Shown here piece by piece: positions 6,097 through 13,777 of a stretch of 14,512 bases of DNA (positions are counted from its first letter, which is position 1; every line of letters starts with the position of its first letter). The notes under the pieces are model-generated. The model was not told the DNA's origin and ran no database searches. It was given only the letters and a program-made list of their open reading frames with translations. Source of the DNA: an uncultured Eubacteriales bacterium (GTDB taxonomy: Bacteria; Bacillota; Clostridia; Christensenellales; Borkfalkiaceae). The stretch spans positions 1 to 14,512 of the forward strand of contig CATZMZ010000016.1 in NCBI GenBank assembly GCA_958421945.1, in the 5' to 3' direction. A program made the position numbers and the translations under genes.

Positions 6097-7503
6097 TTAA
6101 AGATTTTTTTCAAAGAACAGCATATTATCCGTTTCGGACGCCTGCTTAAAACCGAGCCGCTCTATAAGTCTTATCGACGGCAGGTTTTCCTTGAACGCGC
6201 GGCAACAAAGCTTGTTTATGCAAAAATCCGTTTTTGCCTTTTCGATAAGCGCGGCGGCGGCTTCCGTAGCGTAGCCCTTACCCTGATATTCGGGTAAGAA
6301 CCGAAAACCCGTTTCCGCCTGACCGTTAAACCCGAAATTGTACAGAACCAACTCGCCGAGCATTTCGCCGTTACGCCTTACGGCAAACGAATATTCTTCC
6401 TTTTTCTCCTTTAATCCCTGCATAAACGAATAAAAATAATCGGCGTTCGGGGTGTTGCCGCCCAAATCTTCGCGATAGTCGTAACCGTAATATTTATTCA
6501 GGTCGTCGTCGAGATAAATCCGAGCGTAAACCTCTTTGTCTTTTTCGGTAATATCGTCAACGGTAAGCCGTTCGGTTTTAATCGAAACGGGCGGAACGAT
6601 TTTGTCGAAAGCGGTGGATATTTGTACAATATATTTGTTTTTTATCTCTATCGGGTGGTACTGCGTTTTGGAAATTCTTAATCCGGGGTCGCCGCAGTCC
6701 TCTTCTCTGTTGATAAACTTAACGCCGTCCTTACAGAAGGCTTTGGCGAATTCGTTTGCCATTGTGGGATAAACGCCGCGGTATTCTTTAAGCCCCTTTT
6801 CCACGTGAACGATAAGCGTATCGCCCACCACCTCTCCGATAGACAGCGCGACGATTTTGCCGTTTACCTCTATAAACGCGCCGCTTTGGTCTAATTCGAA
6901 GGATTTTTCGGCAAATTCCGCGACCTTTTTTTCTTCTTCCTTTTCCGACCAGACGGAAATAACCGTTTCGCGCTCGTATTCTTTCAAGAACTCCTTGACG
7001 CGCGGAATATCCTCCTCGGTTAAAACGCAAAATTTATAATCGGGATACGACCGCTTAAAAGCGTTGACGTGGTTGCGTTGTCCGCTGAATCTCTTGCCCG
7101 CAAAACTCGTAAAATCGCTTGCGTTGTAAATATAATCGCTCCAGTCCCTATTAAAAGAAATTTCGCAAAAGGGGTAACGTTTTTTCAGTTTTTCCACCGT
7201 TTCGTCGTCAATACAGCAAAATTTAAGCTCTTCTTTGCGGGAAGCACAGTAGTCCTCTATTTCTTTAAGCGCGGCGTTTTCATCGTCCGCGTTTTCCGCA
7301 AAAGGAAAGTAAAACGCGTTTTTATAATCGGCGCAGCTTTCGCGCATTATCAGCGTGTCGTTAAAAAACGCGTAAGAAATAACGAAATCCTCGCGCCACA
7401 TATATTTTACGCCGACGGAAAAATCACAAAACCGCGCTTTGGAGCGTTCGAAGTATTTTCCGAATCGTTTTACGTTTTCGCCGACATCTTTAAGCTGTAT
7501 CAT
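6097..7503 (-). CDS. DUF2156 (LPG synthase C-terminal-like) fused to a GNAT acetyltransferase
   Basis: A 468-residue two-domain protein without membrane segments. Residues 1 to about 295 match DUF2156, the family related to the catalytic domain of phosphatidylglycerol lysyltransferase. Visible signatures are CDFSVGVKYMWREDF (26-40), the SGQRNHVNAFKRSYP segment (140-154), and the hallmark NREEDCGDPGLRISKTQYHP (265-284). Residues about 308-468 are a RimJ/RimL-like GNAT domain, with acetyl-CoA loop YQGKGYATEA (406-415) and the NLPSIRLIERLGF (440-452) end motif. The likely activity is acyl transfer from an aminoacyl-tRNA or from acetyl-CoA to an unknown acceptor; lipid lysylation is doubtful because no transmembrane flippase part is present. 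The ribosome binding site before the ATG is weak (ACGAAG). It stands alone between two stem-loops, convergent with coaE. Confidence 0.85.
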   Translation of the reverse strand: MIQLKDVGENVKRFGKYFERSKARFCDFSVGVKYMWREDFVISYAFFNDTLIMRESCADYKNAFYFPFAENADDENAALKEIEDYCASRKEELKFCCIDDETVEKLKKRYPFCEISFNRDWSDYIYNASDFTSFAGKRFSGQRNHVNAFKRSYPDYKFCVLTEEDIPRVKEFLKEYERETVISVWSEKEEEKKVAEFAEKSFELDQSGAFIEVNGKIVALSIGEVVGDTLIVHVEKGLKEYRGVYPTMANEFAKAFCKDGVKFINREEDCGDPGLRISKTQYHPIEIKNKYIVQISTAFDKIVPPVSIKTERLTVDDITEKDKEVYARIYLDDDLNKYYGYDYREDLGGNTPNADYFYSFMQGLKEKKEEYSFAVRRNGEMLGELVLYNFGFNGQAETGFRFLPEYQGKGYATEAAAALIEKAKTDFCINKLCCRAFKENLPSIRLIERLGFKQASETDNMLFFEKNL

Positions 7504-7667
7504 CTTCGTTTTTACCGTGGGTATCCTTTTAAAATCTTTTGTGAAATCTTGTAAACTTTTATAAATTTTAGGGGCTTATATAAACTTTATAAAAACTTTT
7601 TAAGCCTTGGTTTTATTCGATAATTATCAAACGGGCTAAATCTTATTATATAGATTAAGCAACAAAC

Positions 7668-7695
7668 CGGCGGCGCGAGTACGCTCGCGCCGCCG
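7668..7695. terminator. GC-rich stem-loop after the nfeD–SPFH operon
   Basis: A perfect 12-bp stem, CGGCGGCGCGAG (7668-7679) with CTCGCGCCGCCG (7684-7695), closes a TACG loop, 15 bases past the stop of the SPFH gene. On the minus strand it is followed by GTTTGTTGC, a weak U-tract; the plus-strand flank CAGTTTTATA is better. It probably ends the nfeD–SPFH transcript. Confidence 0.6.
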
Positions 7696-7710
7696 CAGTT
7701 TTATATACTA

Positions 7711-8598
7711 TTATTTGGTTTTTGTTTCGGTTTTATCGTCCTCGACGACGGCTTTAAGCGAGGCGAGCAAGCCCGTAACGTTCTGAATTTCGCTGGGAAC
7801 GACGATTTTCGTTGCCGTTCCGTCCGCCAAAACCTTTAACGCATCGTAACCTTTAAGCGTGAGATACGCGGCGTTGGGGTTGGCTTCGTTAATCATTCTG
7901 ATAGCGGTTGCGGTAGCCTCCGCCTCGGCGATAACCGCCGCTTTTTTAGCTTCCGCGCGCAAAATAACCGCTTCCTTTTCGCCCTCGGCGACGAGAATGT
8001 TACTGCGTTTTTCGCCTTCGGCTTTTAAAATGCTTTCCCTTCTTTCGCGTTCGGCGCGCATCTGTTTTTCCATCGCCTGCTGAATGTCTTTGGGCGGCAG
8101 AATGTTTTTAAGCTCTACACGATTGATTTTAATACCCCACGGGTCGGTCGCTTCGTCGAGAATAATGCGCATTTTGCTGTTTACCGTATCGCGCGAGGTA
8201 AGCGTCCCGTCCAACTCTAACTCACCGACGAGGTTACGAAGGGTCGTCGCGGTGAGATTTTCTATCGCGCGGATAGGTTCTTCCACGCCGTAAGTGAACA
8301 GTTTTGCGTCGGTAACCTGATAATACACGACGGTATCTATCTGCATGGTAACGTTATCTTTGGTGATAACGGGCTGCGGCGCGAAATCCGCCACTCGCTC
8401 TTTAAGCGAAATAGGTCCGCCGACGCTTCTGTCGATAAACGGGAATATAAAATGCACGCCCGTGGTCAGCAACCTGTTAAATTTTCCAAGTCTTTCCACA
8501 ACGAGCGCGGTGGACTGCCTAACGATTTTTATCGACGCGATTATAATAACGAAAAGAACCGCGGCGAGAACGATAAGCACAATCATAAACGGTGACAT
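7711..8598 (-). CDS. SPFH/stomatin-like membrane protein (QmcA/paraslipin type)
   Basis: A 295-residue SPFH (band 7) protein. An N-terminal membrane anchor (about 4-24) leads into IVRQSTALVVERLGKFNR, the typical start of the SPFH domain, which runs to about 190 and includes GVHFIFPFID and NLVGELELDGTLTSRDTVN. Residues 190-235 are an Ala/Glu/Lys-rich coiled coil (KAEGEKRSNILVAEGEKEA and on), and TATKIVVPSEI (about 262-272) is the paraslipin-type C-terminal signature. Such proteins oligomerise at the membrane and organise microdomains, often with NfeD and membrane proteases. AGGAGGAAATCTT precedes the ATG. It lies 93 bases downstream of nfeD on the same strand. HflC is less likely because HflK is absent and the C-terminus fits the slipin type better. 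Confidence 0.93.
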   Translation of the reverse strand: MSPFMIVLIVLAAVLFVIIIASIKIVRQSTALVVERLGKFNRLLTTGVHFIFPFIDRSVGGPISLKERVADFAPQPVITKDNVTMQIDTVVYYQVTDAKLFTYGVEEPIRAIENLTATTLRNLVGELELDGTLTSRDTVNSKMRIILDEATDPWGIKINRVELKNILPPKDIQQAMEKQMRAERERRESILKAEGEKRSNILVAEGEKEAVILRAEAKKAAVIAEAEATATAIRMINEANPNAAYLTLKGYDALKVLADGTATKIVVPSEIQNVTGLLASLKAVVEDDKTETKTK

Positions 8599-8691
8599 AA
8601 GATTTCCTCCTGAATTAAAAAATTATAATTTTAGGCGTTCGGCAGCCTGCCTTAACCGCCTTTTAACCTTTTGGTTTCGCTGAACCGTATT

Positions 8692-9123
8692 TCATTCGTC
8701 CTTTTTTTTAACTATGTATTTATTGCCTTTAATGGCTTTAATGGTAACTACCGAGCCTGCGTCGATAACTTCGTCCTCATTTTCGCCCACGGCGTTCCAG
8801 ACGACGCCGTTAATTTTAATCGACCCTGCCTGCCCGAATGTTATGGGCGAAAGAAGGGTGAAATCCTTGCCGACGGCAGTTTCCGCGTTGGTTTTAACCT
8901 CGCCCTTGCCGAGCTTTTCGATAACCATTTTCCTGAAAACGAGCATCGCGGCAAAGGAAACGACGATGAAAACGGGAACGTGTACGTACCACTCAAGTCC
9001 GCACGCCGCAAGAATCATCGCAACCAAGCCTCCGCCGGCAAACCAAATCGTAACCATATCCGCGGTTACGAATTCGATAATCAACGCGAATGCCGTTACG
9101 GCAAGCCAAACGTAAATCCACAT
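8692..9123 (-). CDS. NfeD-like membrane protein, short form
   Basis: A 143-residue NfeD1b-type protein: about three hydrophobic segments in residues 3-63, then a soluble OB-fold domain at about 79-141. The OB-fold shows the family pattern G-x-V/I-x-I-x-G-x-x-W-x-A, here AGSIKINGVVWNAV, with later GSVVTIKAIKGNKYIVKK. The long-form serine protease (ClpP-like) domain is missing, as usual for the short type. A GGGGGAT site precedes the ATG. The partner SPFH gene follows on the same strand, the conserved order for this pair, so the two products probably form a membrane complex that maintains membrane microdomains. No clear promoter was found in the 161-base gap upstream. Confidence 0.92.
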   Translation of the reverse strand: MWIYVWLAVTAFALIIEFVTADMVTIWFAGGGLVAMILAACGLEWYVHVPVFIVVSFAAMLVFRKMVIEKLGKGEVKTNAETAVGKDFTLLSPITFGQAGSIKINGVVWNAVGENEDEVIDAGSVVTIKAIKGNKYIVKKKDE

Positions 9124-9270
9124 AAGCTTTATCCCCCGATATTTTATTATTTTGCCGACTGCTTGCCGACATTTTTAGGGTTTAACCTTTTTTATAATTA
9201 ACCGACTGTTTTTTCGCGGAATTAAACGGTATTAACCTTAACCCGCCCGAACCGTTTACGCGTCCGTTTT

Positions 9271-9284
9271 TTTGCGTACGCAAA
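9271..9284. repeat. 14-bp perfect palindrome at the parB stop codon
   Basis: TTTGCGTACGCAAA directly abuts the parB stop codon on its downstream side. It could be a weak hairpin or a protein-binding dyad. The adjacent T-run (TTTTTTT at 9267-9273) is on the plus strand, the wrong side for parB termination. Confidence 0.5.
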
Positions 9285-10193
9285 TTATTTGCGCGTGGTT
9301 TTAAGGTATTCGAGAATTTCGCCAAGCCTGTCGAGGTCGTCCCTCGTGTAATAATCGATATAAATTCTGCCCTTGTTGTCGTTACCGATAGCGTTGACCT
9401 TCGTGCCGAAAACCCGCTGCATGTCGCCTATCAATTCCTTTAATTCGGAAGACAGTTCGACCTTGATTTTCTTTTTTGCCTTTTCCTCGGGCGGAACGAA
9501 ATAATCCTTAACGCGTTTTTCGACCTCTCTGACCGAAAGCCCGTCTTTAACCGCGGCGTCCGCCATTTTCTTCTGGTCGAGTCCGGGAACTGCGACGAGT
9601 GCGCGCGCGTGACCTGCCGAAAGCTCTCCGCTTTCGACAAGCTTGATAACCTCCGGCACGAGGCTTAACAATCTTAACGTATTCGCGACCGCCGAGCGGG
9701 ATTTGCCTATTCTGTCCGCCAAGTCCTCCTGCGTTAAACCGTAATCGCTCATAAGGGCTTTCATTGCGGTGGCAGCCTCGATGGGGTTTAGGTCCTCGCG
9801 TTGGAGGTTTTCTATAAGCGAAATTTCTTTAATCTGGCGTTCGCTGTAATTTTTGACGATAGCGGGAATCGTGTAAAGCCCCGCCATAATAGCGGCGCGG
9901 TAACGTCTTTCGCCCGCGATAATCATGAACCTTTCGCCCGCGCGATTAACGATAATCGGCATAATAACGCCGTGCTTTTTAATCGACTGCGATAATTCTT
10001 TGAGCGCGGTTTCGTCGAAAGCCTTACGCGGCTGATTCGGGTTAGCGAAAATCTTACTGATTTCAATATCGGAAACGCTTTCGCCCTTCGCCGCCTCTAC
10101 CTCGTCGAAAACAAGACTTTTACCGTAATCCTCTTCCGTTTCCGAAAACAATGCGGATAAGCCTTTCCCTAAACCTCTGTTCACTTGAGACAT
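9285..10193 (-). CDS. parB: Chromosome partitioning protein ParB (Spo0J)
   Basis: A 302-residue ParB/Spo0J. The N-terminus carries RGLGKGLSALF (6-16), the peptide that stimulates the ParA ATPase. The CTP-binding/N-domain motifs are NPNQPRKAF (51-59), GERRYRA (94-100) and ENLQREDLNP (128-137). The helix-turn-helix that reads parS is LTQEDLADRIGKSRSAVANT (153-172). A C-terminal dimerisation region ends in YYTRDDLDRLGEILEYL. The protein loads at parS, spreads using CTP and recruits SMC. GGAGAG precedes the ATG. It follows parA by 134 bases; a TATAAT on the minus strand at 10226-10231 might be an internal promoter, but its -35 is poor. Confidence 0.96.
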   Translation of the reverse strand: MSQVNRGLGKGLSALFSETEEDYGKSLVFDEVEAAKGESVSDIEISKIFANPNQPRKAFDETALKELSQSIKKHGVIMPIIVNRAGERFMIIAGERRYRAAIMAGLYTIPAIVKNYSERQIKEISLIENLQREDLNPIEAATAMKALMSDYGLTQEDLADRIGKSRSAVANTLRLLSLVPEVIKLVESGELSAGHARALVAVPGLDQKKMADAAVKDGLSVREVEKRVKDYFVPPEEKAKKKIKVELSSELKELIGDMQRVFGTKVNAIGNDNKGRIYIDYYTRDDLDRLGEILEYLKTTRK

Positions 10194-10327
10194 AATTTTC
10201 TCTCCGTTTTTCCTGCGTGATGTAAATTATATATTAAACTTTACCGAACAAAATCGGCATAATTTTTTGTTTTACGGACGTATGCAAAAGCCGTAGCTCT
10301 TACGCCGAAAGATTTTTCGCGCGGTTA

Positions 10328-11098
10328 TTATTTTTTGGGTTGGCGCGCAACGAACTCCTCGGTAAGCGCAAGATATGCCTTCGCGCCCTTGCTTTTAACG
10401 TCGTGCAGCATAATCGGCACGCCGTGGCTGGGGGCTTCCGCTAATCTGATATTCCGCGGGATAACCGTTTCGTAAACGCTTTTGCCGAAATATTTTCTTA
10501 TTTCATCGGAAATCTGCTTGCTGATAATCGCGCGGTTATCGTTCATCGTCAGCACGACGCCCTCGACTTTAAGCGCAGGGTTAAGGTGTTTAACGACGAG
10601 CCTTATGGTGTTCATAAGCTGGCTTAACCCTTCGAGCGCGTAATATTCGCTTTGAATAGGTATAATCACAGTATCCGCCGCCGCAAGCGCGTTAATGGTT
10701 AAAAGACCCAAAGACGGCGGACAGTCGATGGTGATATAATCGTAGCTTGCGCGGGCTTTATCGATAACCTTTTTTAATATATGCTCTCTGTCCTTTAAGT
10801 ATACAAGCTCTACCTCCGCGCCAGCAAGGTCGATGTTGGAGGGGAGCAAATCGAGATTATCGACGCACGTTTTAACGACCGCGTCCTCGATGGGGGCTTC
10901 GTCAATCATAACGTTATAAACGGAATTTTTAACGTCGCTTTTCGCGAACCCGAGTCCGCTTGTGGCGTTACCCTGCGGGTCGAGATCGACGATAAGACAT
11001 TTATATCCCTTTTGCGCGAGATACGCCGCCATATTAACGCAAGTGGTGGTTTTTCCTACGCCGCCCTTCTGATTTGAAAAGGCTACAATTTTTCCCAT
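10328..11098 (-). CDS. parA: Chromosome partitioning ATPase ParA (Soj)
   Basis: A 256-residue deviant Walker-type ATPase of the Soj family. The P-loop is KGGVGKTT (11-18) with the signature lysine at 11 and Lys16; DLDPQGNAT (38-46) is the switch I region containing Asp40; and IDCPPSLG (124-131) is Walker B with Asp125. The remainder is a full-length Soj core ending in KGAKAYLALTEEFV. It binds DNA as an ATP dimer and, stimulated by ParB, drives origin segregation. I chose the ATG at 11098, with GAGGAC upstream; the in-frame ATG at 11140 would add 14 residues that have no family support. Upstream lie 196 bases to ftsH, with two TTTGCCGTT direct repeats at 11186-11194 and 11200-11208. Confidence 0.96.
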   Translation of the reverse strand: MGKIVAFSNQKGGVGKTTTCVNMAAYLAQKGYKCLIVDLDPQGNATSGLGFAKSDVKNSVYNVMIDEAPIEDAVVKTCVDNLDLLPSNIDLAGAEVELVYLKDREHILKKVIDKARASYDYITIDCPPSLGLLTINALAAADTVIIPIQSEYYALEGLSQLMNTIRLVVKHLNPALKVEGVVLTMNDNRAIISKQISDEIRKYFGKSVYETVIPRNIRLAEAPSHGVPIMLHDVKSKGAKAYLALTEEFVARQPKK

Positions 11099-11251
11099 TA
11101 GTGTGTCCTCTTTGCCAAAAAAATTTAAATGTTTCCGCACCTTTCGGATTCTTTACGGTTTAATTTTTGTTCGTTTATCGTTTTATTTGCCGTTCGTTGT
11201 TTGCCGTTTTTCGCGGTTTGCTTGCGGAGAGATCTTCGTTTTAACTTTTCG

Positions 11252-11285
11252 GCGCGCCTCGGTCTAATCCTCGTCCGAGGCGCGC
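11252..11285. terminator. Stem-loop after ftsH
   Basis: A perfect 11-bp stem, GCGCGCCTCGG (11252-11262) with CCGAGGCGCGC (11275-11285), closes a 12-base loop, nine bases past the ftsH stop codon. On the minus strand it is followed by CGAAAAGTT rather than a T-run, so it may act as an RNA-stabilising 3' hairpin or a Rho-assisted terminator rather than a classic intrinsic one. Confidence 0.5.
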
Positions 11286-11294
11286 TCCTTATTC

Positions 11295-13439
11295 TTATTT
11301 GTCTTTATTTTCTTCTTCTTTTTTGTCGTCGCTATCTTCGGAAGCAGGCGCGGCTTTATTATCCGCGATGTTGTCCGCTTCGTTTTCCGTCTTTTTTTCC
11401 GCTTTTGCCGAGGAGTCTTTCTTTTCGGATTCTTCTTTAACGATTACGTGATTAACGCTTCTTTCAAACGGGTTTTCGGAAAGCTTCTGCTCGTTTTCAT
11501 CCATAAACACCATAATCTCGTCGGGCGTTTTTCCTTCCATAAGCATATCGACTTCTTCCGAGAAAATCGTTTCGCGTTCAATAAGAAGTCTTGCCATGTT
11601 ATCGAGAAGCTTTTTGTGTGCTTTAAGCAGCTCACGCGCTTTGCTAAGCGATTCCTCCACGATTTCCCTGACCTCTTCGTCGATAATCGCGGCGGTTTCT
11701 TCGCTGTAAGTAACGTGTGAAGCCATATCCCTGCCGATAAACACCTCTTTATCCGACGCGTAAGATATAGGACCGACTTTTTCGCTCATACCCCATTCGG
11801 TCACCATAAGCCTTGCGCGTTTGCTAACGGCTGCGATATCGCCCGACGCGCCCGCCGAAATATCTTTAATGATAAGCTCTTCGGCAACTCTGCCGCCGAG
11901 CGTCATAACGATATCGTCGAGAAGCTTCGCTTTCGTAAGGTGATTATCGTCGTTATCGGGTCTTGTCATAGTGTAACCCGCCGCCTGCCCGCGCGGAATT
12001 ATGCTGACCTCGTGAACGGGGTCGCAATGGGGCAACAATCTTGCGAGAATCGCGTGTCCCGCTTCGTGATACGCGGTTATGCGCTTATCCGTTTCGGTAA
12101 CGAGCCGTGATTTCTTCTGCGGCCCTAATAAAACTTTATTCACGCCTTCGTAAAGGTCTTTGTTGGTAATAAATTTCCTGTTCGCTCTCGCGGCGAGAAT
12201 AGCGGCTTCGTTAAGCAGGTTTTCGAGGTCTGCGCCGGAAAATCCGCTCGTCATTCTCGCGACCGTTTTAAAGCTTACGTCGGGTGATAACGGTTTATTC
12301 CTTGCGTGAACCTTTAATATTGCCTCCCTGCCGCGCACGTCGGGAGTATTAACGAAAATCTGACGGTCGAATCTGCCGGGACGAAGCAACGCGGGGTCAA
12401 GAATGTCCGCGCGGTTAGTTGCCGCCATAACGATAATTCCGTCGTTCGTTTCGAACCCGTCCATCTGAACGAGCAGTTGGTTAAGCGTTTGTTCTCTTTC
12501 GTCGTGTCCGCCGCCGAGCCCCGTGCCGCGCTGACGTCCTACCGCGTCGATTTCGTCGATAAAGACGATACACGGCATATTCTTTTTAGCGGCGTCGAAT
12601 AAATCTCTGACCCTCGACGCGCCCACGCCGACGAACATTTCAACGAAATCCGAACCGGAAATGGAAAAGAACGGAACGCCCGCTTCGCCCGCAACGGCTT
12701 TCGCGAACAGCGTTTTACCCGTTCCCGGAGGACCTACAAGCAGCACGCCCTTGGGAATTCTCGCCCCGAGTTCGGAGAATTTTTTGGGGTTTTTAAGGAA
12801 ATCGACGACTTCCGCAAGCTCGGCTTTTTCTTCCTCCGCGCCCGCAACGTCCGAAAATCTTACTTTAAGATTATGGTTTAAACGGGCGTTGGTTTTCGCG
12901 AAATTCATCGCGCTTTTCGTGCCGCCCTGCGTTTGCATCATTATAATAAAGAACACCACCGCCACGATTACGTACCCGAATATGGGCATTAGCGTCGACC
13001 ATATAGAGCCGGCGTTCGGGTCGGTGTATGAATAGGTAACGCCGCCGATTAATAACTTTTCTTCAAGCACCTTTATAACGTCCGAACTTCTCGAAAAATT
13101 CGTGGTAAAGGTTTTTACCGAGTTGCCGTTGACTTTGATGGCAAAGTCGATGTTGTAATTTTTTATTACGACCTCCGACAACACGAAGTTCTTAAATGAA
13201 CTGTTGGAAAGATTAGTTTTAATAACGGAATTACCGTTAGAACTTGCAATAGACTCGATTTGTTCGCGAGAAATTTCACCGTTATTTTTATTATCTTCCG
13301 CAAACTGCACCAGCTGAATAAATTCCGAATAATCGACCTTCGTTTTTGTTTTCAAACAAGTCGATAAGGACAGCGCGCCGATAAGAACGACGATAACCGC
13401 AAGAATTATCCAGATGAATTTGTTGTTTTTGTTTTCCAA
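11295..13439 (-). CDS. ftsH: ATP-dependent zinc metalloprotease FtsH
   Basis: A 714-residue membrane-anchored AAA+ protease that extracts and degrades membrane and regulatory proteins. The first transmembrane helix is about 8-27. An extracytoplasmic domain of about 120 residues (30-148) is larger than the roughly 70 in E. coli. The second helix is about 150-168. The AAA domain shows Walker A GPPGTGKT (236-243), the pore motif MFVGVG (268-273), Walker B IVFIDE (291-296) and the second region of homology with RPGRFDR (353-359). The peptidase has HEAGH (458-462) and the third zinc ligand Asp534. Residues 665-714 are a low-complexity Lys/Glu/Asp tail. The start is TTG at 13437-13439, preceded by AAGGAG; no ATG fits the family N-terminus. 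It has its own promoter at 13535-13563. Confidence 0.97.
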   Translation of the reverse strand: MENKNNKFIWIILAVIVVLIGALSLSTCLKTKTKVDYSEFIQLVQFAEDNKNNGEISREQIESIASSNGNSVIKTNLSNSSFKNFVLSEVVIKNYNIDFAIKVNGNSVKTFTTNFSRSSDVIKVLEEKLLIGGVTYSYTDPNAGSIWSTLMPIFGYVIVAVVFFIIMMQTQGGTKSAMNFAKTNARLNHNLKVRFSDVAGAEEEKAELAEVVDFLKNPKKFSELGARIPKGVLLVGPPGTGKTLFAKAVAGEAGVPFFSISGSDFVEMFVGVGASRVRDLFDAAKKNMPCIVFIDEIDAVGRQRGTGLGGGHDEREQTLNQLLVQMDGFETNDGIIVMAATNRADILDPALLRPGRFDRQIFVNTPDVRGREAILKVHARNKPLSPDVSFKTVARMTSGFSGADLENLLNEAAILAARANRKFITNKDLYEGVNKVLLGPQKKSRLVTETDKRITAYHEAGHAILARLLPHCDPVHEVSIIPRGQAAGYTMTRPDNDDNHLTKAKLLDDIVMTLGGRVAEELIIKDISAGASGDIAAVSKRARLMVTEWGMSEKVGPISYASDKEVFIGRDMASHVTYSEETAAIIDEEVREIVEESLSKARELLKAHKKLLDNMARLLIERETIFSEEVDMLMEGKTPDEIMVFMDENEQKLSENPFERSVNHVIVKEESEKKDSSAKAEKKTENEADNIADNKAAPASEDSDDKKEEENKDK

Positions 13440-13534
13440 ACCGCTAAATCTCCTTGTAAGTGAGTTAAATATATGTTAATGCGAAAAGATTTAAATAAGC
13501 TTGAAATATTTAAACCTTTCTAATATCTATCAAT

Positions 13535-13563
13535 ATTATACAGCATAAAAGCAAAAATTACAA
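13535..13563 (-). promoter_or_regulatory. Sigma-A-type promoter of ftsH
   Basis: On the minus strand, -35 TTGTAA (13563-13558) and -10 TATAAT (13540-13535) are separated by exactly 17 bases. Transcription would start near 13528, leaving an A/T-rich leader of about 90 bases before the TTG start. I see no CtsR- or CIRCE-type operator in it. Confidence 0.65.
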
Positions 13564-13777
13564 TAAAAATAATAAACTTAAATAAATTTTAATTGAAATC
13601 GCGGCGAAAAAAACCGACAAAACCCTTCGTTACGCCAAATTCCCCACCCGCTTCTCGCCGATTCGCGAAACTAAACCCGACTATTTATAATCCGCGATTT
13701 GTCATTCTTTCCTCCCCGCGACGACTAAATTTGAGAATATTTTTAATATTAACCTAGTTATTAACCTTGTCTTTTTT
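13564..13777. other. Intergenic stretch without recognised features
   Basis: The first half is A/T-rich and the second half has stop codons and short words in all frames. A short inverted repeat around AATATT-n3-AATATT near 13737 is the only structure seen. No gene, RNA or mobile-element signal was recognised. Confidence 0.5.

Noticed and set aside
8619..8632. AAAATTATAATTTT palindrome upstream of the SPFH gene as an internal promoter
   Set aside because: It contains TATAAT, but there is no -35 at the right distance and A/T-only palindromes are common in such gaps.
10180..10194. A parS-like word (TGTTCACTTGAGACA) at the parB start codon
   Set aside because: It lacks the CACGTG core and is one base short of the consensus; the conserved parB N-terminus explains the sequence.
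11129..11440. A 103-residue hydrophobic plus-strand ORF
   Set aside because: It is antisense to the ftsH tail and the parA leader and arises from A-rich codons read backwards; no start signal supports it.
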